Below are positions 31,560-40,120 of a DNA stretch of 64,000 bases, piece after piece (position 1 is the first letter of the stretch; every line of letters begins with the position of its first letter). The notes under the pieces are model-generated. The model was given only the letters and a program-made list of their open reading frames with translations. It did no database searches and was not told the DNA's origin. Source of the stretch: Salinarimonas soli (GTDB lineage Bacteria; Pseudomonadota; Alphaproteobacteria; Rhizobiales; Beijerinckiaceae); NCBI RefSeq assembly GCF_008386575.1, contig NZ_VUOA01000025.1:1-64000 (forward strand). Reading direction: 5' to 3'. The translations under genes were made by a program, and so were the position numbers.

Positions 31560-32728
31560 ATGCTGGCAGAAACCGACCTGGCGCCCAGCCCCGCGCGCCC
31601 GTCCGATCCCGCCGCGCCGCCCGAGGCGCGGCCGCCCGCTGCGAGGCCGGCCGATCCGGCGCCGGCGGCCAAGCCACGCCGCCGTCTCGGGCGCATCCTG
31701 CTGGTCCTAGGGCCGCTCGTCCTCGTCGCCGGCGCCCTCTGGCTCTACCTCTCCGGCGGGCGCTACGTGAGCGAGGAGGACTCGTACGTTCAGATCGCGA
31801 ACGTGGCGGTGAACGCGCAGGTCGCGGGGCAGGTGGTCAGGGTCGCGGTGCACGAGAACCAGGCCGTGCAGGCCGGCGACCTCCTGTTCGAGATCGATCC
31901 CGCGCCCTATCGCATCGCGCTCGACGGCGCCAAGGCCCAGCTCGGGGTCGTCCAGAACCAGCTGCGGGCCCTGATCGAGGATTACGGGGCCAAGCAGTCC
32001 GACGTCGCCCAGGCGCAGGCGACCCTCACCTACGCCCAGGCCCAGCTCAAGCGCGTCCAGGATCTCGCAGGGCGGCAATTCGCGGCCCAGGCGAGCCTCG
32101 ACGCCGCGCAGCGCGACACCCGCGTCGCGCAGGACACCCTCCAGGCGGCCCAGAACGCCATGCAATCGATCAGCGCCCAGCTCGGCGGCAATCCGCGCCG
32201 GCCCGTCGAGCAGCAGGCCCAGTACCTGCAGGCGCGGGCCCAGGTCGCGGCCGCCGAACGCAATCTCGGCCTCGCGCGCGCGACGGCGCCCTTCGCCGGG
32301 ATCGTGACGCAGGTCGACAACCTCCAGGTGGGCGGCTTCCTCAACCCGGGCCAGGTCGCCTTCAACCTCGTCTCGTCGGACCGGATCTGGGTCGAGGCCA
32401 ACATCCGCGAGACGGACCTCACTTACATGAAGGTGGGCGATCCCGCGACGCTCGTCGTGGACGCCTATCCCGGGGTGACCTTTCGGGCGAGGGTCGCGAC
32501 CCTGAGCCCCGCGAGCGGCGCCATCTTCGCGCTGCTGCCGCCCCAGAACGCCACGGGCAACTTCGTGAAGGTGGTGCAGCGCGTGCCCGTGCGCCTGGAC
32601 GTCGAGCAGCCGGCCGGCGGGCCGGTCCTGCGGGCCGGCATGAGCGCGACGGTCTCCATCGACACGGGGCACGTGCGCAGCCTGCGCGGCCTGTGGGAGG
32701 GGCTCCTCGCCACGATCGGGGTGACGCC

Positions 32729-32732
<4 letters not shown>
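31560..32732 (+). CDS. HlyD/EmrA-type membrane fusion protein
   Basis: This 390-residue adaptor would link an inner-membrane efflux pump to an outer-membrane channel. After a Pro/Ala-rich cytoplasmic tail there is one membrane helix (ILLVLGPLVLVAGALWLYL, about residues 45-63). The first lipoyl half-motif (SEEDSYVQIANVAVNAQVAG) follows, then a coiled-coil hairpin rich in Gln and Ala (about 130-210) and the second half (GLARATAPFAGIVTQVDNLQ) with a beta-barrel. The ATG at 31560 has CGAGGACC upstream; 31539 is an alternative. Its stop overlaps the start of the transporter gene by the ATGA motif, a mark of translational coupling. Confidence 0.9.
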
Positions 32733-34267
<1,535 letters not shown>

Positions 34268-34346
34268 GGGCGCCCCGCGTCCGGAGGGCGCGGCCCCCCG
34301 CGGCAACGACGGCCCGGCGCATGCGTTGGGTGGGTGGACCGCCCCA

Positions 34347-34366
34347 GCCCGTCGGCGCCGACGGGC
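34347..34366. promoter_or_regulatory. Perfect 20-base palindrome upstream of the GH1-like gene
   Basis: GCCCGTCGGC followed by its exact reverse complement lies in the 123-base gap between the MFS gene and the next start, 24 bases before the latter. It could be a terminator hairpin for the efflux operon or an operator; it has no T-run. Confidence 0.4.
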
Positions 34367-34390
34367 AGGCGCCCCGACGAGAGGCCGAGG

Positions 34391-35707
34391 ATGCCAGCGC
34401 CATCGTTCATGTTCGCCACCGGGATCGAGAACAGCATCCCGACGATCGACGGCGGCCGGACCCGCATCGACCAGATGGAGGCCTGCGGCCATGACCGGCA
34501 CTGGCGCACCGATTTCGCGCTCCTGGGCGAGCTCGGCATCCGGGTCCTGCGCTACGGCCCGCCCCTGCACCGGACCTTTCTGGGGCCCGAGCGCTACGAC
34601 TGGAGCTTCGCCGACGCGACCTTCGGAGCGCTGCGGGAGCTCGACGTCATCCCCATCGTGGACCTGTGCCATTTCGGCGTCCCCGACTGGATCGGGAACT
34701 TCCAGAACCCGGATTTCCCCGAGCTCTTCGCCGCCTACAGCGAGGCCTTCGCCCGGCGCTTTCCCTGGGTGCAGCTCTACACCCCCGTCAACGAGATGTT
34801 CATCTGCGCCCAGTTCTCGGCGGCCTACGGCTGGTGGAACGAGCAGATGAGCTCCGACCAAGCCTTCGTCACCGCCCTCAAGCACATCGTGAAGGCGAAC
34901 GTGCTCGCGATGTCCCGCATCCTCGAGGTCCGGCCGGACGCGATCTTCGTCCAGAGCGAGTCGACGGAGTACTTCCACGCCGAGAACCCGGCGGCGATCG
35001 GGCATGCCGAGCAGATGAACGCGCGCCGCTTCCTGTCCCTCGACCTCAATTACGGCCAGCGCGTCGATTCGCAGATGTACGAGTACCTCATGGACAGCGG
35101 CATGGCCCGGGAGGAGTACCACTTCTTCCTCGACCGCTCGTCCCTGCGCCACCACTGCATCATGGGGAACGACTACTACGTCACGAACGAGCACCGGGTG
35201 CGGGCCGACGGCCTGACCTCGGCGGCCGGCGACGTGTTCGGCTACGACGAGATCACCCGCCAATACTACGACCGCTACAAGCTGCCGGTGATGCACACCG
35301 AGACGAACCTCGTCGAGGGCCCGAACGGCGACGAGGCGGCGAACTGGCTCTGGAAGCAATGGGCCAACGTGCTGCGGGTGCGCAACAACGGCGTCCCCAT
35401 CGTGGGCTTCACCTGGTACTCGCTGACCGACCAGGTCGATTGGGACACGGCCCTGCGCGAGCAGAACGGCCGGGTCACGAAGGTCGGGCTCTACGATCTC
35501 GACCGCAAGATCAGGCCGGTCGGCCGCTTCTACAAGCAATTGATCAGCGAATGGCGGGACGTGCTCCCCGCCCAGAGCATCTGCCTTCAGGTGCCGATTG
35601 TGATGCCGAGCGAGTACGATGAGCCCCAGGCCCGGCGCCGGCGCGCGCACGCCCAGCGCGTGCTCGCCCGCGAGCCCCAGGACGACGGGCAGCAAGCCTC
35701 GAGCTGA
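34391..35707 (+). CDS. Glycoside hydrolase family 1-like protein
   Basis: The 438-residue protein has a (beta/alpha)8 glycosidase pattern: DFALLGELGIRVLRYGPPLH, then PIVDLCHFGVPDW. The acid/base glutamate is Glu135 in LYTPVNEMF and the putative nucleophile is Glu304 in VMHTETNLVEG. Family 1 enzymes usually have TFNEP and (I/V)TENG at these places, so both motifs are altered and substrate preference may differ. A lineage of such proteins, often near sugar or lipid-modifying genes, exists in Alphaproteobacteria. No signal peptide is present, so it acts in the cytosol. The C-terminus (about 30 residues) is Arg/Ala/Gln-rich and possibly disordered. Confidence 0.75.
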   Translation: MPAPSFMFATGIENSIPTIDGGRTRIDQMEACGHDRHWRTDFALLGELGIRVLRYGPPLHRTFLGPERYDWSFADATFGALRELDVIPIVDLCHFGVPDWIGNFQNPDFPELFAAYSEAFARRFPWVQLYTPVNEMFICAQFSAAYGWWNEQMSSDQAFVTALKHIVKANVLAMSRILEVRPDAIFVQSESTEYFHAENPAAIGHAEQMNARRFLSLDLNYGQRVDSQMYEYLMDSGMAREEYHFFLDRSSLRHHCIMGNDYYVTNEHRVRADGLTSAAGDVFGYDEITRQYYDRYKLPVMHTETNLVEGPNGDEAANWLWKQWANVLRVRNNGVPIVGFTWYSLTDQVDWDTALREQNGRVTKVGLYDLDRKIRPVGRFYKQLISEWRDVLPAQSICLQVPIVMPSEYDEPQARRRRAHAQRVLAREPQDDGQQASS

Positions 35708-35794
35708 TTGGGGCCCGGCGACGGAGCGCTGGATGCCCCCATCCCCTTTGGCTTAAAGTCCGCGACGCGACCCGGACAGGCGGGGGAGGCAGCC

Positions 35795-36595
35795 ATGAGC
35801 AGCTTTTCGCGGACGGGGCTTTGGGGTGCCGCCGATGCCTACGAGCGCTATATGGGCCGGTGGAGCCGCGGCGTGGCGCCCCTCTTCCTCGACTGGCTCG
35901 GCGCCCCGCCGGGTCGGGCTTGGGCCGATATCGGCTGCGGCACGGGCGAGCTCAGCCTTGGGATCGCGCGACGATGCGCGCCCGGCCGCCTCGTCGGGAT
36001 CGACCCCTCGCGGGCCTTCCTCGACCGGGCGGCGAGCCGCGTGCCGGGGGCCGAGTTCCGGGAGGGCGACGCGGCGCTCCTCGACTTGCCGGATGCGGGC
36101 TTCGACTATGCCGTGAGCGGGCTCGTCCTGAACTTCCTGCCCGACAAGGCGGCGGGGCTTGCCGAGATGGCGCGGGTGGTGCGCCCCGGGGGCACGGTCG
36201 CCCTCTATGTCTGGGACTATGCCGGGCACATGCAGATCATGCGCCGCTTCTTCGACGCCGCGCGGCTCGTCGACCCGGCCTCGTCGGCCTATGACGACGG
36301 GATCAACGCGCCGATCTGCCGGCCCGAGCCCCTGCGCGAGGCCTTCCGGGCGGCAGGGCTCGCCGCGCCGGAGACGACGGCCCTCGACATCCCGGCCGCC
36401 TTCGCCGGCTTCGACGATTATTGGGAGCCCTTCCTGGGCGGGACGGGCTCCGCGCCGAAATATTGCGCGTCGCTGGACGAGAGCACCCGCGACCGGATCC
36501 GCGACATGTTACGCGAACGGCTGCCCACCGGCCCCGACGGGGAGATCCTGCTCGCCGTGCGGGCCTGGGGCGTGCGGGGCACGGTGCCGGGCTAG
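35795..36595 (+). CDS. Class I SAM-dependent methyltransferase
   Basis: The 266-residue protein has the Rossmann-type SAM site WADIGCGTGELSLGIARRC (motif I), the acidic end of strand 2 in LVGIDPSRAF, DAALLDLPDAGFDYAVSGLV as motif II and RVVRPGGTVALYVWD as post-III. This pattern is the UbiE/SmtA-like group that methylates small molecules. The substrate cannot be named. The ATG has GGGGAGGCAGCC upstream. It follows the GH1-like gene by 87 bases on the same strand and precedes a small transporter. Confidence 0.88.
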   Translation: MSSFSRTGLWGAADAYERYMGRWSRGVAPLFLDWLGAPPGRAWADIGCGTGELSLGIARRCAPGRLVGIDPSRAFLDRAASRVPGAEFREGDAALLDLPDAGFDYAVSGLVLNFLPDKAAGLAEMARVVRPGGTVALYVWDYAGHMQIMRRFFDAARLVDPASSAYDDGINAPICRPEPLREAFRAAGLAAPETTALDIPAAFAGFDDYWEPFLGGTGSAPKYCASLDESTRDRIRDMLRERLPTGPDGEILLAVRAWGVRGTVPG

Positions 36596-36713
36596 ATCGG
36601 GACCGGCCGCACGGGAACTCGCCGGAGCTTGCAGGTTCGAACGCGCGCGCCGGGCCGGGTTGCTCCATCATGGCGGGCCGCGCCGCGGCGCCCGTGCACC
36701 GGAAAGGACCGTG

Positions 36714-37148
36714 ATGGATCTTCTGCCCTCCTGGATCGTCTGGGCCCTGCTCTCGGCGGGCTTCGCGGCGCTTACCGCAGTCCTCGCCAAGGTGGGGGTC
36801 GAGGGCGTGAGCTCGGACGTCGCGACCTTCGTGCGCACCTGCGTGGTCGTGTGCGCGCTCGCCGTCCTTATCGCCGTGACGCGCCAATGGGAATCGGTGC
36901 GGTCGGTCTCGGGCCGGACCTACCTCTTCCTCGCTCTCTCGGGCCTGGCCACGGGCGCCTCCTGGCTGTGCTACTTCCGCGCCCTGAAGCTCGGGGACGC
37001 GGCCCGCGTGGCGCCGATCGACAAGCTCAGCGTCGTGCTCGTGGCCGTGTTCGGGGTGGTGTTCCTCGGGGAGCGCCTCTCGGCGGCAAACTGGGCCGGC
37101 GTCGCCCTCATCGCGGCCGGCGCGGTCCTCGTCGCCTATCGCGGGTAG
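36714..37148 (+). CDS. EamA-domain transporter, half-size (DMT family)
   Basis: The 144-residue protein contains one EamA unit of about five membrane helices (WIVWALLSAGFAALTAVLAK at the start, LDKLSVVLV-like IDKLSVVLVAVFGVVFLGE and GVALIAAGAVLVAYRG at the end). Full DMT exporters have two such units, so this one would act as a dimer, as for other small EamA proteins. The substrate is unknown. GGAAAGGACCGTG precedes the ATG. It converges on an AraC-type regulator gene 20 bases away. Confidence 0.85.
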   Translation: MDLLPSWIVWALLSAGFAALTAVLAKVGVEGVSSDVATFVRTCVVVCALAVLIAVTRQWESVRSVSGRTYLFLALSGLATGASWLCYFRALKLGDAARVAPIDKLSVVLVAVFGVVFLGERLSAANWAGVALIAAGAVLVAYRG

Positions 37149-37168
37149 GGATCCGGGGGCCTCGCCGG

Positions 37169-38119
37169 TCAATAGGTCTTGCGGAACGCCGACGGCGAGA
37201 CGGACGCGATCTTGCGGAAGGCCGTCGAGAAATGGGACGAGTCGGGGTACCCGACCCGTTCGCCCACCTCCGTGACAGACAAGGCCGGATCGAGCAGCAA
37301 TTCCTTCGCGCGCTCGATCCGCCGGATCATGATGTAGCGATAGGGCGAGACCCCGGCCGTCGTGCGGAAGGCCCGGCAGAAATGGAAGAGGCTGAGGCCC
37401 GCAAGCCCAGCCAACTCCGCGAGCCTGATCTCCTGCGCGAGGTGCTCGTCGATATGGGCGCAGACCCGCCTGTGCTGCCAGCGGGAGAGGCCTCCGCGGG
37501 CCGGGCGGGACGGGGCCTGGGGCTCTTGCGTCGGCTGGAGGAGATCCATCAGGAGAACCGTGGCCAGGGCTTCGGCATAGAGCGCTCCTCCGGCCTCCTC
37601 GCCCTCGACGAGGTGCTTGAGGCGCAACGCGGTGGCGAGCAGGCCGTCGTGCTCGCCGTAGAGGATCGGCTGGAGACGCTCGCGGGCATCCCCGAACGCC
37701 TCCGCCCAGCCGGGCCGGTCCCCGTCGATGTGGACATAGGTGGAGCAGGTCGGCCCGGTCGGGACGGCCGAAGCCGTGAAGCGGTGCCCCGGGGGGATCA
37801 CCGAGATCCGGTCGACCACCCGCTTGAGCGCGGAGCTGTGGGCGTCGCCGATGCACGTCTCGCCGTCGCTGCGCGTCAGCACCTCGGTGAGCGCGAGGCA
37901 CGTCACCGGCGAGCGGAGCGTGGTGAGCTGGGGCGCGGTGCCCGTGGTGCGCAGGACCTCGACCCTCAGCCCGGGCCAGGACGCGACGCGGCGGTGGACG
38001 GGATCGCTCGTTTCGATCCGCAGGCCCGCCTCGCCGTCCCGGTCCGCCCCCGTCGGCGTGAGGGTTGCGCCGGCCGGGAGACGGGGGGGCGCGTCGCCGC
38101 GCAAGGAACCGTCAAACAT
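37169..38119 (-). CDS. AraC-family transcriptional regulator
   Basis: The 316-residue protein carries the two helix-turn-helix motifs of AraC/XylS in its last 100 residues: IRLAELAGLAGLSLFHFCRAF and VTEVGERVGYPDSSHFSTAF, ending SPSAFRKTY. The N-terminal 190 residues look like an effector-binding or dimerisation region, but no known ligand domain is recognised. Target genes are unknown; the convergent EamA transporter is one neighbour, and the upstream gap leads to a divergently placed regulator cluster near fdh. Confidence 0.88.
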   Translation of the reverse strand: MFDGSLRGDAPPRLPAGATLTPTGADRDGEAGLRIETSDPVHRRVASWPGLRVEVLRTTGTAPQLTTLRSPVTCLALTEVLTRSDGETCIGDAHSSALKRVVDRISVIPPGHRFTASAVPTGPTCSTYVHIDGDRPGWAEAFGDARERLQPILYGEHDGLLATALRLKHLVEGEEAGGALYAEALATVLLMDLLQPTQEPQAPSRPARGGLSRWQHRRVCAHIDEHLAQEIRLAELAGLAGLSLFHFCRAFRTTAGVSPYRYIMIRRIERAKELLLDPALSVTEVGERVGYPDSSHFSTAFRKIASVSPSAFRKTY

Positions 38120-38283
38120 CGCGGTCAGCCCTCGGCCCGATCGTCGTGAGGTCGCTGCCGCGGGCTCGATCGTGCGAGCCGCGACGATCCCATGATGCCG
38201 AGGGGGGCCGGCCGCTTCTTTTCGGCCCGCCCGGATTTCTTCGACGTCGTTCGGCCAAGGCCCCGCCGGTTCGGGGGACGGCC

Positions 38284-38919
38284 CTATGTCGGCGCGATCT
38301 CCAGGGCCTCGGCGAGGCGGACGAGATCGGCGAGCGACCGGGCGTTCATCTTGCGCATGACGTTGCTGCGGTGGACCTTCACGGTGATCTCGCTGAGACC
38401 CAGGAGGCCGGCCACCTGCTTGTTCATCAGGCCCGAGGTGACGAGCCTGAACACCTCCTGCTCCCGCGCGCTCAAGGTCGCGTAATTGGCCCGAAGGGTC
38501 TCACGGGCGGCCGCCTGCTGCCGCAGCGCCGCGTCGCGCTCGATCGCCGTCGCGACGGCGTCGAGCATGTCCTGGTCGCGGAACGGCTTGACCAGGAAGT
38601 CGATCGCCCCCGCCTTCATGGCCCGCACCGACATCGGGATGTCGCCGTGCCCCGTCATGAGGATGACCGGCAGCCGGATGCCCATGTCCTGCAACCGGAC
38701 CTGGAAATCGAGACCGCTCAGGCCGGGCAGCCGCACGTCGACCACGAGGCAGCCGGGCCGGTCATGCTGCGGCCGCGCCAGGAAGTCGGCGGCGGAGGCG
38801 AACACCTCGACGTTCAGGTCGATGGAGCGGAAGAGGCCGGCGAGCCCCTGACGGATCGCCTGATCGTCCTCGACCACGAAGATCGTCGGGCGGGCGGGGA
38901 GTCCTGCATGCGCCTGCAT
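38284..38919 (-). CDS. FixJ-family response regulator (receiver + LuxR HTH)
   Basis: The 211-residue protein has a receiver ([18 protein letters not shown], phosphorylation site Asp61 in [12 protein letters not shown], Lys in [10 protein letters not shown]) and a LuxR HTH ([15 protein letters not shown] to [19 protein letters not shown]). It is a close paralogue of the regulator at 24985-25614. The ATG at 38919 is used, but a GTG at 38925 has better-placed GGAG. It is divergent from the DUF302-led formate dehydrogenase operon across a 515-base gap, which makes it the natural candidate to regulate that operon; no cognate kinase is adjacent. Confidence 0.9.
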   Translation of the reverse strand: MQAHAGLPARPTIFVVEDDQAIRQGLAGLFRSIDLNVEVFASAADFLARPQHDRPGCLVVDVRLPGLSGLDFQVRLQDMGIRLPVILMTGHGDIPMSVRAMKAGAIDFLVKPFRDQDMLDAVATAIERDAALRQQAAARETLRANYATLSAREQEVFRLVTSGLMNKQVAGLLGLSEITVKVHRSNVMRKMNARSLADLVRLAEALEIAPT

Positions 38920-39263
38920 CGTCACGCGACCTGCTCCAAGGCGTCCCGATCGTGCCGCACGACACCGCGCGGGCAGGACCGCCCGGCGGGAGCCGCCCCC
39001 GGGCTCGCCGGGGCGGCGGGCCCCCACGGGCAGGCGGGACATGGACCGATCACGCTCATCCCCCGCACGCCCCGTATCCCGCAACCGGCATCGATCGGCC
39101 CCTCGGGCCCGACCCCGGCAAATCTGTCGCATCCGGGCGATCCGGTAAATCATACGGAGGTGTAGGGCCGGCCCGCGAACGCGCCGCGCGGCCGGGCCCG
39201 GCGGGTCCGCGCGGCGGCGGGGCACCCGCCCGGGGACGAGCGCCCCCTGCGGGACGCCGCTCT

Positions 39264-39275
39264 ATACGGACGTAT
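39264..39275. promoter_or_regulatory. Inverted repeat in the regulator / fdh operon divergent region
   Basis: ATACG-GA-CGTAT is a perfect short inverted repeat within the 515-base gap between the FixJ-like gene and the DUF302 gene. Related CATACG and CGTAT fragments occur at 39153 and 39312. FixJ-type regulators bind dyad sites, so this could be an operator, but no published site is matched. No further gene is seen in the gap. Confidence 0.3.
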
Positions 39276-39434
39276 GGCCGCGATGGACCCATCTCGGGCC
39301 GGGCGGGCCCTGCGTATAACTGCGCCCGCGCGCCCCTCGTGCCACGATCGCAGGGCTCCGAAGCGGCCGGCATGGCCGCGCGGCGCTCCCCGAAGCCGGG
39401 TCCCCCGGATCCGCTCATCCTGGAAGGCGAAGCG

Positions 39435-39854
39435 ATGTCCCCCGACGGTCTCGTCATACGCCCCAGCAGCTTCAGCGTCGAGGAGACGGCGAAGCGCCTG
39501 GAGGCGGCCATCCTCGCCAAGGGGATGACCGTGATGGCCCGTATCGACCACAGCGCCGCCGCCGCCGCCGTGGGGCTCGCGCTCCGCCCGACCCTCGTGA
39601 TCCTGTTCGGCAATCCCCGCGCCGGGACGCCCCTGATGCAGGCAAGCCCCACCCTCGCGATCGACCTGCCGCTCAAGTGTCTCGTCTGGCGGGACGACGA
39701 CGGGGGAGCCCGGCTCGCCTTCGACGATCCTACCTGGCTCGCCGAGCGCCACGGCCTGAGGGGCGAGGGCGAAGCGACCGTGCGGGCGATGCTCCAGGGG
39801 CTCCAGGACCTCGCCCGGCAGGCCACGGGAGCGGCGCCCGCCGCCGCGCCTTGA
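39435..39854 (+). CDS. DUF302 domain protein
   Basis: The 139-residue protein is a DUF302 domain: SFSVEETAKRLEAAILAKG, then MARIDHSAAAA and LVILFGNPRAGTPLMQASP, and the ending DLPLKCLVWRDDDG. These small alpha/beta proteins recur next to redox and heavy-metal genes but have no defined role. The ATG has GGAAGGCGAAGCG upstream. It is the first gene of the formate dehydrogenase cluster, 38 bases before the small Tat protein gene; sharing that transcript is likely. Confidence 0.88.
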   Translation: MSPDGLVIRPSSFSVEETAKRLEAAILAKGMTVMARIDHSAAAAAVGLALRPTLVILFGNPRAGTPLMQASPTLAIDLPLKCLVWRDDDGGARLAFDDPTWLAERHGLRGEGEATVRAMLQGLQDLARQATGAAPAAAP

Positions 39855-39892
39855 GCACCGACATGTGGAGCCGCCCGGCAGAGGAGACGCCG

Positions 39893-40111
39893 ATGTCCAG
39901 CGAAACGTCCGATACGCGTCTGCCCCGACGCACCCTGCTCCTCCTCGGGGTGGCCGGAGCCGGCGGCGTCCTCGCGGCGGGCGCCGCCACGATCCAGGGC
40001 ACCCCGCCCGTCGCCGGGGGAAGCCAGAACCCGAAGCGCCGGTCCCTCTACGACCCGAGCGCGCCGGAGGTGCAGGCCTTCTACCGCGTCAACCGCTATC
40101 CCGCACCTTGA
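39893..40111 (+). CDS. Small Tat-signal protein of the formate dehydrogenase cluster (FdhX-like)
   Basis: The 72-residue protein has a twin-arginine signal (LPRRTLLLLGVAGAGG) and a short tail with RRSLYDPSAPEVQAFYRVNRYP. Proteins of this size and pattern precede fdhA in many proteobacterial respiratory formate dehydrogenase operons; the role is not established, though help in export or assembly is likely. The ATG at 39893 has GAGGAGACGCCG upstream; 39863 is an alternative. Nine bases separate its stop from the GTG of fdhA. Confidence 0.8.
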   Translation: MSSETSDTRLPRRTLLLLGVAGAGGVLAAGAATIQGTPPVAGGSQNPKRRSLYDPSAPEVQAFYRVNRYPAP

Positions 40112-40120
40112 GGTGATGCC

